Notes under the pieces: model-generated
What the model saw: only the letters and a program-made list of their open reading frames with translations
Database searches by the model: none
Told to the model about the DNA's origin: nothing
Translations under genes and position numbers: made by a program
NCBI GenBank assembly: GCA_002843035.1
Contig: PHEV01000008.1
Coordinates: 1-64,000, forward strand
Direction: 5' to 3'
Source of the DNA: Actinobacteria bacterium HGW-Actinobacteria-5
Lineage (GTDB): Bacteria > Actinomycetota > Actinomycetes > Propionibacteriales > Propionibacteriaceae
Length of the DNA: 64,000 nt
Part shown: one piece after another, positions 36,557 to 45,306 of the stretch
Numbering within the stretch: the first letter of the stretch is position 1
How the letters are laid out: every line of letters starts with the position of its first letter

Positions 36557-37363
36557 ATGGCAGGCGATACGAAGCGCAAGCACCCGCCGATCCCGGTGAT
36601 CGTGGCGGTCCTGCTCCTGGTGATCGGGGGCGGCGCGTGGTGGTGGTGGAGTTCGACCCAGCCCAGCGCCGCAGCGGACAGCAACCGGCTCACCGGCACG
36701 GTCGAGGCCGGCCAGTACCAGGTCACCCCCGGAATCGCTGGCCGGATCACCTCGGTCAAGGTCAGCGAGGGCGACCAGGTCACGAAGGACGACGTGCTGG
36801 TCACGCTCGACCAGTCCGCGGTGAAGCTACAGATCCAGCAGGCCCAGCAGGGCGTGGACGCGGCGAAGGCTGCCGTGAAGAACGCAAAGGACGACAAGAA
36901 GAAGGGCGACGCGACCGCCGCCGACGTCACCGCAGCGAAGGCCCGGCAGAAGCAGGCCGAGGCGGCCGTCAAGCTGGCGAAGGTGCAGCTCGGCTACACC
37001 ACCGTCACCTCGCCCGCCACCGGCACGGTCGTGTCGGTGACCAGCAATGTCGGCCAGAACGCTGCTCCCGGCAAGGCGCTGCTGACGATCCTCGACCCCA
37101 CCGACCTGTTCATCAGGGTGTTCGTGCCCGAGACCGGGATCGGCGACGTGAAGGTCGGCCAGTCCGCGTCCGTGACCACCGACTCCAGCACCGGGACGTT
37201 CACCGGCACCGTCAGCTTCATCGCCAGCGAGTCCGAGTTCACCCCGAACAACGTGCAGACCAAGGACCAGCGCACCAAGCTCGTCTACGAGGTGCGGGTG
37301 AAGGTCTCCGACTCCTCCGGCACCCTCAAGGCCGGCATGCCGGTGGACGTGGCTCTGGGCTGA
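36557..37363 (+). CDS. HlyD-type export adaptor with N-terminal membrane anchor
   Basis: 268 aa, starting at ATG 36557 (MAGDTKRKHPPIPV). One N-terminal transmembrane helix (VIVAVLLLVIGGGAWWWW), a lipoyl half (ITSVKVSEGDQVTKDDVLVT), a short charged coiled coil (residues 90-150), the second lipoyl half (YTTVTSPATGTVVSVTSNVG) and a beta-barrel. It corresponds best to E. coli YbhG. It lies 5 bp after the lipoprotein adaptor and 3 bp before the first ATPase gene. Two adaptors with different anchors in one operon is unusual; they may form a heteromer. Confidence 0.9.
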   Translation: MAGDTKRKHPPIPVIVAVLLLVIGGGAWWWWSSTQPSAAADSNRLTGTVEAGQYQVTPGIAGRITSVKVSEGDQVTKDDVLVTLDQSAVKLQIQQAQQGVDAAKAAVKNAKDDKKKGDATAADVTAAKARQKQAEAAVKLAKVQLGYTTVTSPATGTVVSVTSNVGQNAAPGKALLTILDPTDLFIRVFVPETGIGDVKVGQSASVTTDSSTGTFTGTVSFIASESEFTPNNVQTKDQRTKLVYEVRVKVSDSSGTLKAGMPVDVALG

Positions 37364-37366
37364 GCC

Positions 37367-38335
37367 ATGACCGCAACCACCACGCCGCAGGGAGTCGGCG
37401 CGATCCGCGCCCACGCCCTGCGCCGGACCTTCGGTGAGGTCGTCGCCGTCGCGGAGGTCGACCTCGACATCCCCGCCGGCGCCGTGTTCGGCCTGCTCGG
37501 CCCGGACGGGGCCGGCAAGTCCACGCTGATCCGGATGCTCGCGACCGTGCTCCGTCCCGACTCCGGAACCGCGGAGGTGTTCGGCCACTCCGTGACCGCC
37601 GAACGGGACCAGGTCACCCCGCGGATCGGCTACATGTCCCAACGGTTCTCGATGTATCCCGATCTGTCGGTTATGGAAAACCTGGAGTTCTTCGCGACCG
37701 TCCGCGGCGTTGGCCGGGCCGATCGCCGGACCCGAGCCAAGGCCCTGCTGGAGAGCATGGGGCTGGACGAGTTCACCACCCGGCAGGCCCAGTTCCTCTC
37801 CGGCGGGATGAAGCAGAAGCTGATGCTCGCCACCACCTTGATGCACGAACCCGATCTGCTCCTGCTCGACGAGCCCACCACCGGCGTCGACCCCGTCTCC
37901 CGGCGCGAGTTCTGGCGAATCCTCGCCGGGCTGCACCGCGAGGGCAGGACGGTCCTGGTCGCTACCCCCTACATGGACGAGGCCGAGCGTTGCACCCAGG
38001 TCGCGTTCCTCGACCGCGGCCGGATCCAGCGCTCCGGCAGTCCCGACGAGATCAAGGCCCAGGTGCCCGGGCAGCTGCTCGAGGTGTCCCTGCCCGAACC
38101 GCGCGCGGCGATGGCGGTCCTTGCGGACGTGCCCGGAGTCACCTCGGTGCACCTGCTCGGCGATGTCGTCCGCGTGCTCTGGGACGCCGACGCTGACCCC
38201 GAAGCCGCCCTGACCGGCGCCCTGGCCGCCGCAGGGCGGTCCGGTCGCGTCCGCGAGGTCGCCCCCGACATGGAGACGGTGTTCGCCTACCTCGCCGAGG
38301 CGTCCGGGGCTGCCGACGAGGAGCAGGCGTCATGA
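37367..38335 (+). CDS. ABC-2 export ATPase 1
   Basis: 322-aa ATPase. Walker A LLGPDGAGKSTLIRML (Asp in place of the usual Asn), Q-loop YMSQRFSMYPDL, signature LSGGMKQKLMLATTLM, Walker B LLLLDEPTTGVDPVSR. It corresponds to the N-terminal half of E. coli YbhF, which is a fused double ATPase; here the halves are separate genes at either end of the permease pair. The stop overlaps the permease start (ATGA). No membrane segment. It presumably pairs with ATPase 2 to drive the two permeases. Confidence 0.93.
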   Translation: MTATTTPQGVGAIRAHALRRTFGEVVAVAEVDLDIPAGAVFGLLGPDGAGKSTLIRMLATVLRPDSGTAEVFGHSVTAERDQVTPRIGYMSQRFSMYPDLSVMENLEFFATVRGVGRADRRTRAKALLESMGLDEFTTRQAQFLSGGMKQKLMLATTLMHEPDLLLLDEPTTGVDPVSRREFWRILAGLHREGRTVLVATPYMDEAERCTQVAFLDRGRIQRSGSPDEIKAQVPGQLLEVSLPEPRAAMAVLADVPGVTSVHLLGDVVRVLWDADADPEAALTGALAAAGRSGRVREVAPDMETVFAYLAEASGAADEEQAS

Positions 38336-39477
38336 GGAGCGCACTGGTCCGGATCGGCGCGATCGTGCGCAAGGAGTTCCGCCACCTCGCCCGGGATCCG
38401 CGGATGCTGCTGGCCGTCGTGATCACGCCGGTGATCCAGCTGCTGCTGTTCGCCTACGCGATCAGCTTCGACGTCGAGAACGTCCCGACCATCGTGATCG
38501 ACCTCGACCAGACCCAGACCAGCCGCACCTACGTCGAGCGGTACGAGGCATCCACCTTCTTCGACGTGGTCGCACACGGCGGCACGATGGCCCAGGTCGA
38601 CGCCGCGTTCGACGCGAACTCCGCCCGGGTGGCGGTCGTGATCCCGGCCGGCTTCGCCCGCACCCTGGCCAGCGGAGAGGCGGCCCAGGTGGCCGTGCTG
38701 ATCGACGGCAGCGAGCCGACCGCGGCCAAGGTCTCGCAGGCCTACTCGGTGGCGCTCAACCAGCTCTACAGCCAGCAGCTGACCCGCCAGTGGGCCGACC
38801 AGCAGGGGCTCGACCTGTCCAGCCTGGGCACGCTCGAACCGCGAATCCGCACCTGGTACAACCCCGAGCGCAAGTCGTCGGACTTCCTGATCCCGGGCCT
38901 GATGGTGGTCATCCTCGCCATCGTCACCGTGCAGCAGACCGCGGTGACGCTGGTCCGCGAGCGCGACCAGGGCACCCAGGAGCAGCTCGAGGTGAGCCCG
39001 ATGCGCCAGATCGAACTGATGATCGGCAAGCTGCTGCCCTGGACGCTGATCGCGTTCGCGGACATGGCGCTGATCACGGGGCTGGGGCGCTCCATCTTCG
39101 GCGTCCCGTTGCGGGGTGACTTCTGGACGCTGGCGCTCGGGTCGGCGCTGTTCGTGTTCGCCTCCCTCGGCATGGGGCTGGTGATCTCGGCGATCGCGCC
39201 GAGCCTGGACACGGCGAACATCCTCGCGATGCTGATTGCCTTCCTGCCGGCCTTCCTGCTCTCCGGCTTCGCGTTCGCCCTGGACCAGATCCCGGTGTTC
39301 CTGCAGTGGGTGAGCTATCTGTTCCCCGCGCGGTTCATGGTGACGATCTCGCGCGGAGTCTTCCTGAAGGGCGCGGGCTTCATGGAACTGTGGCCCGAAC
39401 TGGCCGCACTCACCGTGTACGCGCTGGTGATGCTCGTGATCTCTTCAGTCCTCTACGGCAGGAGGTCCGCGCGATGA
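38332..39477 (+). CDS. ABC-2 permease 1 (YbhS/YbhR-like)
   Basis: 381 aa. One N-terminal membrane helix (LLAVVITPVIQLLLFAYAIS), a large extracytoplasmic domain (residues 45-180) and five C-terminal helices (LIPGLMVVILAIVTVQQTAV, LIAFADMALITGL, ALGSALFVFASLGMGLVISA and following). The ABC-2 motif ERDQGTQEQLEVSPM is present. ATG overlaps the upstream ATPase stop, and its stop overlaps the next permease start, so the whole set is translationally coupled. It likely forms a heterodimer with permease 2. Confidence 0.92.
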   Translation: MRSALVRIGAIVRKEFRHLARDPRMLLAVVITPVIQLLLFAYAISFDVENVPTIVIDLDQTQTSRTYVERYEASTFFDVVAHGGTMAQVDAAFDANSARVAVVIPAGFARTLASGEAAQVAVLIDGSEPTAAKVSQAYSVALNQLYSQQLTRQWADQQGLDLSSLGTLEPRIRTWYNPERKSSDFLIPGLMVVILAIVTVQQTAVTLVRERDQGTQEQLEVSPMRQIELMIGKLLPWTLIAFADMALITGLGRSIFGVPLRGDFWTLALGSALFVFASLGMGLVISAIAPSLDTANILAMLIAFLPAFLLSGFAFALDQIPVFLQWVSYLFPARFMVTISRGVFLKGAGFMELWPELAALTVYALVMLVISSVLYGRRSAR

Positions 39478-40595
39478 GTGCCCGGCGAATCCGGCTGCTG
39501 ATCTGGAAGGAATTCACCCAGCTGCGCCGCGATCCACTCCTGATCCGGTTGCTGCTGGTCATGCCCGTCCTGCAGCTGATCCTGTTCGGCTACGTGGTGG
39601 CCGTGGACATCCGCAACCTCGCCACGGCGGTGGTGGACCTCGACCAGACGTCCACCTCGCGCAAGCTCGAGGCCGCCTTCTCCGGCTCGGGCTACTTCAC
39701 GATCACGCAGACCCCCGCGACCGAGGACGACCTGCGTCCGCTGCTCGACCGCGGCACCGTCAAGGTCGCGCTGGTCATCCCGGAGGGCACCCAGGACCGG
39801 CTCGACCGCGGCGAGACCGCGCCGATCGGGATCATCGTCGACGGCTCGGACTCGCAGATCTCCGCCGTCGGTAGCGGGTACGCGTCCCAGATCATCGCGC
39901 AGTTCAACGCCGACCGGATGACCGAGCAGGGCGTGAGCGTCACTGCTCCGGGCATCGACGCGCAGGTACGGGTGATGTTCAACCCGACCCTCGATCCGGT
40001 GAACACGATGATCCCCGGCCTGATCGCGGCGATCATGATGATCTCGCTGATGGCGATCATGAGTCAGGCGGTGGTGAAGGAGCGGGAGTCGGGGACGCTG
40101 GAGCAGATGTTTGTCACGCCGATCCACGCCACCGAGTACCTGATCGGAAAGCTCACCCCGTACGCGGCCCTCGCGACGGCGCAGATGCTGCTGGTCGCCG
40201 CCGGCGGACTGTTCTGGTTCCGGGTGCCCTTCAACGGGAACTTCTGGGTCGTGCTGGTGGGGCTGGCCCTGTTCATGCTCACCTGCATCGGGCTGGGCCT
40301 GCTGGTCTCGCTGGTGTCGAGAACCCGGCACCAGGCACAGCAGGCGGTGATGTTCATCATGATCCCGACGATGGTGCTGTCCGGGTTCATCTTCCCGATC
40401 CAGTCGATGCCGGCGATCATCCAGCCCCTGACGAACCTGATCCCGCTGACCTGGGCGCTGGAAGTGCTGCGTGGCGCCTTCGTGAAGGGCAGCGGGTTCG
40501 AGGCGCTGGCCGTCCCCATGATCGTGCTGGCCGGGTTCGCCGTGGTGATCTTCGGCGCGTCCATCGTCGCCACCCGACGCCGGATCGCCGAGTGA
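39474..40595 (+). CDS. ABC-2 permease 2 (YbhR-like)
   Basis: 373 aa from ATG 39474 (MSARRIRLLIWKEFTQLRRD), overlapping the stop of permease 1; the ORF-track start at 39306 is too far upstream. Same layout as permease 1: first helix LLLVMPVLQLILFGYVVAVD, large outer domain, then IPGLIAAIMMISLMAIMSQA, the ERESGTLEQMFVTPI loop and further helices. The two permeases share family and motifs, consistent with an ancient duplication giving a heterodimer. Confidence 0.92.
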   Translation: MSARRIRLLIWKEFTQLRRDPLLIRLLLVMPVLQLILFGYVVAVDIRNLATAVVDLDQTSTSRKLEAAFSGSGYFTITQTPATEDDLRPLLDRGTVKVALVIPEGTQDRLDRGETAPIGIIVDGSDSQISAVGSGYASQIIAQFNADRMTEQGVSVTAPGIDAQVRVMFNPTLDPVNTMIPGLIAAIMMISLMAIMSQAVVKERESGTLEQMFVTPIHATEYLIGKLTPYAALATAQMLLVAAGGLFWFRVPFNGNFWVVLVGLALFMLTCIGLGLLVSLVSRTRHQAQQAVMFIMIPTMVLSGFIFPIQSMPAIIQPLTNLIPLTWALEVLRGAFVKGSGFEALAVPMIVLAGFAVVIFGASIVATRRRIAE

Positions 40596-40605
40596 GGAGG
40601 CACGG

Positions 40606-41610
40606 ATGAGTGAGACGCCCGACAGGGTCCCCGAGGAGCCGCGAGGAACGAGCGGCGCCACCTCGGGCCCTGCACCCGACACCGAACCTGCCATCTCCCT
40701 GCGCGGCCTGACCAAGACCTTCGGCGACTTCACCGCGGTGGACGGCATCGACCTGGACGTGCCGCGCGGCCAGATCTTCGGCTTCCTCGGCCCGAACGGG
40801 TCGGGCAAGACCACGACGATCCGGATGCTGACCGGGACCCTGCGTCCGAAGGCGGGACAGGCTCGCGTCCTCGGCGTCGACGTGGTGCGGCACCCTGACC
40901 GGGTGAAGCGGCGGATCGGCTACATGAGCCAGAAGTTCGCCCTGTTCGAGGACATGACCGTCGAGGAGAACCTGAGGTTCTATGCCGGCGTCTACGACCT
41001 CGACCCGCAGGTGTTCGCCGCCCAGCGGGAGTACGTGCTGCGGATGGCCGATCTGGTCGGACGCGAGGACGAGCTCACCCGCAACCTTTCCGTCGGCTGG
41101 CGCCAGCGGCTGGCGCTGGGGGCGGCCACGATCCACGAGCCCGAACTGCTGTTCCTGGACGAGCCGACCTCCGGCGTCGACCCGGTGGCCCGACGGCAGT
41201 TCTGGGACCTGCTCTACGACCTGGCCAGCCGGGGCGTGACCCTGTTCGTGACCACGCACTACATGGACGAGGCCGCGCACTGCAACCGGCTGGCGTTCAT
41301 CTACCGAGGCCGGATCATCGCCGACGGCAGCCCCGCGGAGATCCGCGCCGACCACATGGAGCAGCGGATCTTCGACATCACCACCCGCTACGCGGACGCG
41401 GTGCTCCCCCAGCTCGAGAACGACCCCGAGATCGAGGAGGCGTACCTGTCCGGGGCGTCCCTGCACGCGGTGGTGTCCGCGTCCTCGACGCTCACCGACG
41501 CGTCCCTCCGGCAGCGCCTGGTCGCCGCCGGATGCCCCGACACCGTGGTGGCCGAGGTCGACCCGTCCATCGAGGACGTGTTCGTCAACCTGGTCGCCCG
41601 GCAGCGCTGA
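40606..41610 (+). CDS. ABC-2 export ATPase 2, with altered signature motif
   Basis: 334 aa. Walker A FLGPNGSGKTTTIRML, Walker B LFLDEPTSGVDPVAR and the H-loop TTHYMDEAAH are normal, but the ABC signature reads LSVGWRQRLALGAA in place of LSGGQ, losing the second Gly and the Gln. In a heterodimeric exporter one composite site is often degenerate, so this subunit may be the less active partner of ATPase 1. The first ~28 residues (ETPDRVPEEPRGTSGATSG) are low-complexity and lie on an inverted repeat in the DNA. ATG with GAGTGAGGAGGCACGG upstream. It is the last gene of the operon. Confidence 0.91.
   Translation: MSETPDRVPEEPRGTSGATSGPAPDTEPAISLRGLTKTFGDFTAVDGIDLDVPRGQIFGFLGPNGSGKTTTIRMLTGTLRPKAGQARVLGVDVVRHPDRVKRRIGYMSQKFALFEDMTVEENLRFYAGVYDLDPQVFAAQREYVLRMADLVGREDELTRNLSVGWRQRLALGAATIHEPELLFLDEPTSGVDPVARRQFWDLLYDLASRGVTLFVTTHYMDEAAHCNRLAFIYRGRIIADGSPAEIRADHMEQRIFDITTRYADAVLPQLENDPEIEEAYLSGASLHAVVSASSTLTDASLRQRLVAAGCPDTVVAEVDPSIEDVFVNLVARQR
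40630..40667. repeat. Inverted repeat inside the 5' end of ATPase 2
   Basis: CCCGAGG (40630-40636) and CCTCGGG (40661-40667) bracket a region with an inner GCCGC/GCGGC pair. It encodes the low-complexity N-terminal extension. It looks like a palindromic intergenic element absorbed into the coding sequence. Confidence 0.4.
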
Positions 41611-41680
41611 ACGGAAAGGGAACCGTCCCCTTCCCGTTCACCAGGTCCGTCCCCATTCCCGTTCAGGGACGGGGCAGCAG
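41608..41680. repeat. Intergenic inverted repeat, GAACCGTCCCC family (copy 4)
   Basis: 41608-41640 is a near-palindrome (TGAACGG...CCGTTCA) containing GGGAACCGTCCCC. A second, degraded unit with CCGTCCCC and GGGACGG follows to 41680, running into the end of the M50B gene. It overlaps the stop codon of ATPase 2 and lies between convergent genes. Confidence 0.75.
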
Positions 41681-42367
41681 TCCGGCCAGCAGCCAGGTCG
41701 CGCCCAGCAGCAGTGCGCCGACGGTGAGCACGAGCCACAGCAGCGTCCACACCACCCGCGGCACGTGCGTGAGGCCCGCGAGCTGGGCGGCATCCGAACC
41801 CGGAGACCGGGAGACCAACAGCTCGACCACCGGCCGCGGTGCTGACAGGAGAAGGAGCCACGCGAGCCCGGTGGCCAGCCAGCCCGCCATGGTCGGCGTC
41901 GCGTACCAGGAGACGAAGCCGACCAGGACGCCGGTGGCGAGCACGACCAGAGCGCCATAGAGATTGCGCAGCTTGATCAGCATGAGCGCGAGCAGCAGGA
42001 CGAGCAGCCACAGCAGCCCGACGGCGTAGCCGGCGCCGGCGAGCCACGCGGCGCCCAGTCCCACGACAGACGCGGCGGGGTAGCCGGCGAAGAGCACGGC
42101 CACCATGCCGGGCCCGGTCGGACGACCGCGGCTGAGGGTGAGCCCGGAGGTGTCGGAATGCAGGCGGATGCCGCTGAGTTTGCGTCCCACCAGCAGCGCG
42201 ACGACGGCGTGGCCGGCTTCGTGGCAGACCGTCACCAGCATTCGCACCGGGGGCCAGACGAGCAGCACGAGTGCCACCGCGATTGCGGCGATCACCGCGG
42301 AGACGGTCGGGGCCGGTGGCGGGTGGGCAGCAAGGGCCCGCGTCCAGAGCTCGCCGAGCACGTCCAT
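41663..42367 (-). CDS. M50B-type membrane metalloprotease
   Basis: 234-residue polytopic membrane protein. The zinc-binding HEAGH is at residues 49-53 (TVCHEAGHAVVALLVG) inside the second hydrophobic segment. Further helices are AGAGYAVGLLWLLVLLLALM, YGALVVLATGVLVGFVSW, MAGWLATGLAWLLLLSA and WTLLWLVLTVGALLLGATW. The RNLYG segment is at the position of the third metal ligand in Peptidase_M50B proteins. Start ATG 42367. Substrate unknown; site-2-like proteases often cleave anti-sigma factors. The last codons overlap the edge of a repeat element. Confidence 0.85.
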   Translation of the reverse strand: MDVLGELWTRALAAHPPPAPTVSAVIAAIAVALVLLVWPPVRMLVTVCHEAGHAVVALLVGRKLSGIRLHSDTSGLTLSRGRPTGPGMVAVLFAGYPAASVVGLGAAWLAGAGYAVGLLWLLVLLLALMLIKLRNLYGALVVLATGVLVGFVSWYATPTMAGWLATGLAWLLLLSAPRPVVELLVSRSPGSDAAQLAGLTHVPRVVWTLLWLVLTVGALLLGATWLLAGLLPRP

Positions 42368-42494
42368 GCCCTCGTTCCTACCACGGGGACGCGAGTCGAC
42401 CGCCGAACCGCCGGGATGTGGCGGGTGGGGCGATCGGGACGCATCGAGTGGCCAGATCGCGTCATGAGCCTGTCGCGGCAGGCAGGATGGGCCT

Positions 42495-43157
42495 GTGTTG
42501 CGAATGGCGATGTGGTGGGCGCTCGACTATCTGTGGGCAGCGCTGGTCTGGGCCAGCACGCTCTTCGCCCCACCAACTCCCGACCACTACGCCCAGGGCA
42601 CCGGACGGACGGTGGTGGTACTCCCCGGGGTCTACGAGAACTGGGCCTTCCTGCGTCCGCTGATCGTGCCGCTGCACCGTCGCGGATACCGGGTGCACGT
42701 GGTCGCCGAGCTGGGCTACAACCGATCCCCGATCGCGGACGGTGCGGCGGCGGTGCTCGACCTGCTCGCCGTTCGCGACCTGCGTGACGTGGTGCTGGTC
42801 GGCCACAGCAAGGGCGGGCTGATCGGCAAGCTCGCGATGCTGGGTGACACGGACGGACGGATCTCCTCGCTGGTCACGATCTGCACGCCGTTCCACGGCT
42901 CGAGCCGTGCCCGGCTGCTGCCGCTGCCGAGTGTCACTCCGTTGGCGCCGGGTCACCCCGGCCTGGTGGCACTGGGCGACCCCCACCCGGTGAACGCCCG
43001 GATCACTTCCCTGGCCACCACCTTCGACGAGCACGTCCCCGAGGGCAGCGAACTCCCCGGCGCGTGCAACGTGACGCTTGACGTGCCCGGCCACTTCCTC
43101 CCGATCGGTCACCCGAAGGTGCTGGCCGAGGTGCTCGCCGTGCTGGAGCGACCCTGA
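42495..43157 (+). CDS. Alpha/beta-hydrolase, lipase/esterase-like
   Basis: 220 aa. VVLPGVYENWAFLRPL near residue 40 is the oxyanion/cap region, VVLVGHSKGGLIGKLAMLG near residue 98 the nucleophile elbow (Ser in GHSKG), and VPGHFLPIGHPKVLAEV near residue 197 supplies the catalytic His; an Asp is available in TTFDEHVPEGS. A hydrophobic N-terminus (WWALDYLWAALVWASTLFA) may anchor it in the membrane. GTG start. It is alone; a perfect 32-nt inverted repeat follows its stop. Likely an esterase, PGAP1-like or triacylglycerol-lipase-like; substrate unknown. Confidence 0.83.
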   Translation: MLRMAMWWALDYLWAALVWASTLFAPPTPDHYAQGTGRTVVVLPGVYENWAFLRPLIVPLHRRGYRVHVVAELGYNRSPIADGAAAVLDLLAVRDLRDVVLVGHSKGGLIGKLAMLGDTDGRISSLVTICTPFHGSSRARLLPLPSVTPLAPGHPGLVALGDPHPVNARITSLATTFDEHVPEGSELPGACNVTLDVPGHFLPIGHPKVLAEVLAVLERP

Positions 43158-43168
43158 CGGGCACCCGG

Positions 43169-43242
43169 ACCGGATTGGGGACGGTTCCGAACTCGGTCCA
43201 CTACGCAGAATGGACCGAGTTCGGAACCGTCCCCAATCCGGT
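43169..43242. repeat. Perfect 32-nt inverted repeat, GAACCGTCCCC family (copy 5)
   Basis: Arms 43169-43200 and 43211-43242 are perfectly complementary over 32 nt with a 10-nt loop, including GGACGGTTCCGAACTCGG. It sits exactly between two convergent genes (esterase and nitroreductase, whose stop is 5 bp away), so in RNA it would be a very strong bidirectional hairpin. Confidence 0.92.
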
Positions 43243-43246
43243 TCGG

Positions 43247-43846
43247 TCAGACGAGGCTGACGGCCTGGTCGAAGCCAAGCCGGGGGTTGCGCGGGAAGGA
43301 GCCGTCATCGGCGACGTGGCCGATGTTCACGACCATGATCGTGTGCAGGGACGTGCCGGCGAAGAACTCCGCGTCGATCCCGGCGGCGTTGATGCCGCCC
43401 ATCGGGCCGGCGTCCAGGCCGGTAGCCCGGACCGCGAGGATGAAGCCGCCGGCGGCGAGCCACGCATTGTTGGTGGCCATCGCACGCCGAAGCTCGTCGT
43501 TCGCGGCGAACCGCTCACGCGCACCCTGGGACTGCGGGTTGACCACCGGCAGATGCACGTGGAAGTCGGTGTCCGCAGCGAGGATGGCCACGACGGGAGC
43601 GGACGCCGACTTCGCCCGGTTGCCCTCGGCGAGCAGCGGCAGCAGCCGGGCCCTGGCGGCCTCGGAGCGGACGAAGGTGATCCGCAGCGGCTGGCTGTTC
43701 AGCGCGGTGGGCGTGTACTTGGCAAGTTCGTAGATGCGGGCGAGCTGTTCATCGGAGACCTCTTCCGGGGTGAACCGGTAGGCGGTGTGCATGTCGGTGA
43801 AGATGCTCTCCGCGGTCTGCGATGGGGCGGTGGTCTCGGTGGTCAC
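43247..43846 (-). CDS. Nitroreductase-family protein, RutE/HadB-like
   Basis: 199-aa flavin reductase. It matches the layout of malonic semialdehyde reductase RutE: an N-terminal FTDMHTAYRFTPEEVSDEQL, YTPTALNSQPLRITFVRS (FMN site), AMATNNAWLAAGGFILAVRA, GLDAGPMGGINAAGID and a final VNIGHVADDGSFPRNPRLGF. The rest of a rut operon is not present, so the substrate could be malonic semialdehyde or a nitro/enone compound. GTG 43846 with GGAAG upstream. Divergent from the broken MFS gene. Confidence 0.88.
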   Translation of the reverse strand: MTTETTAPSQTAESIFTDMHTAYRFTPEEVSDEQLARIYELAKYTPTALNSQPLRITFVRSEAARARLLPLLAEGNRAKSASAPVVAILAADTDFHVHLPVVNPQSQGARERFAANDELRRAMATNNAWLAAGGFILAVRATGLDAGPMGGINAAGIDAEFFAGTSLHTIMVVNIGHVADDGSFPRNPRLGFDQAVSLV

Positions 43847-44075
43847 GTACGTCGCTTCCAGAAGTAGTTGAGAGCTGAACTATATCACCGTGGTAGCGCA
43901 AACCCAATCGCGACTCGGTTTGACGCGAGAGGCCCGGACTGATGGAATTGCTGCATCCCCGACGCCGCGGTCCAGCCTGGCTGGCCGAGGTGGAGGCCTG
44001 CCCTCCAACGTTCGCCCTCCGACGCCTGCGGAACGGGATCTTCCCAACGTCGTTCCTAGCCAGCGGAGTAATCCC

Positions 44076-45244
44076 GTGTACAGGCAATTCCTTGCCCGCC
44101 CGACGCACGAACGTGCGCGCGTCGTTCTGCTGTGCGCCTTCGCGCTCAGCGGAGTGATCTCGTTCTCGTGGCTGGCACGCATCCCGAGCGTCCGGGACGG
44201 GCTGGGACTGGACGCCATCGAACTCGGCGGCATCCTGCTGGTCGGCTCGATCGGCGCACTCGCCACCGTTTTCGCGTCCTCTGCGATCGTGGCCCGGTTC
44301 GGCAGCGCCCGCGTGTTCGGGGTCGGGACCGTCGTGATGAGTGCGGGCTTCACCCTGATGGGGATCGGCCCCGCGCTGGCGTCCCTGTGGGTCTTCGGCG
44401 TGGGCATCGTGATCAACGGCATCGGGGGCGCCCTGCTGAACGTCCCGATGAACGTGGAATCGGCCCGGATCGAGCAGGCCTACCGCAGGGCCGTGATCCC
44501 CCACTTCCACGCTGCGTTCTCCGTGGGAGCGGTCGCGGGATCGGCACTCGGCGCGGCCTGCGCGTCGCTCGGCATCCCCGTGGCGATCCAGTTCGCGGTC
44601 GTCGGGGTGGCCGTCGGCGCCCTCCGCCTCGCCGCGCTCGCAGCGGGCATGGTGATGCCCGGCGCGGCCGTCCACCGCTCCCGGACGCCCAGGCCCTCGA
44701 CCTCCGCGATGTCCGCCTGGACGGAACGCCGCACCCTCCTGATCGGCGTGGTGGCCTTCGCCGCAGCGCTGAGCGAGGGCGCGGCCAACAACTGGCTCTC
44801 GCTGGCCTTCGTCGACGGCTTCCGTTCCACCGAGGCCTTCGGCGGAATCGTGCTCGCGATCTTCATCGGCTGCATGACGATCGTCCGGATCATCGGCACC
44901 CGGGCGATCGACCGGCTTGGACGCGTTGCCAGCCTGCAGCTCTCCGGACTGTTCGGCATCCTCGGGGTCAGCCTGTTCGGGCTGGCCAACCTCCCGCAGG
45001 TCGCCCTGATCGGGGTGGCGCTGTGGGGTGTCGGCGCGGCGCTGTGCTTCCCGATCGCGGTCGCGGCGGAGCCCCACTGATCGGCGTGGTCGCCTCAGCC
45101 CTCGGCGGTACCCAGCACGCGCTGCTCGTGGTGCTGGTGGCGATCCTGGCCAGCCTCCTGGTCTCGCACCAGGTCGGGCCCGTGCTCACCCGGGTGGCCG
45201 ATCCTCGGGAGGCGCTGGACGCGGAGTCGGTGCCCGCGGCCTGA
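44076..45244 (+). pseudogene. MFS transporter broken by deletion and frameshift
   Basis: The main frame from GTG 44076 (VYRQFLARPTHERARVVLLC, with GCGGAGTAA upstream) encodes ten good membrane segments of a fucose-permease/YbjJ-like MFS protein, ending abnormally at 45080 in ...LCFPIAVAAEPH. The usual last part continues in the next frame: APLIGVVASALGGTQHALLV...VSHQVGPVLTRVADPREALD, up to 45244. Normally about 25 residues (a DDPR...-type loop and helix 11) lie between FPIAVAA and the PPLIG motif, so a deletion with loss of frame has occurred near 45070. The truncated product is unlikely to transport. The ORF track start at 43890 has no support. Confidence 0.78.
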
Positions 45245-45306
45245 GCGTCAGCGGGTCGGCATCACGCCGTAACGTGGCTGTCAGATTCCTCCGCTAATCT
45301 CCCGCC

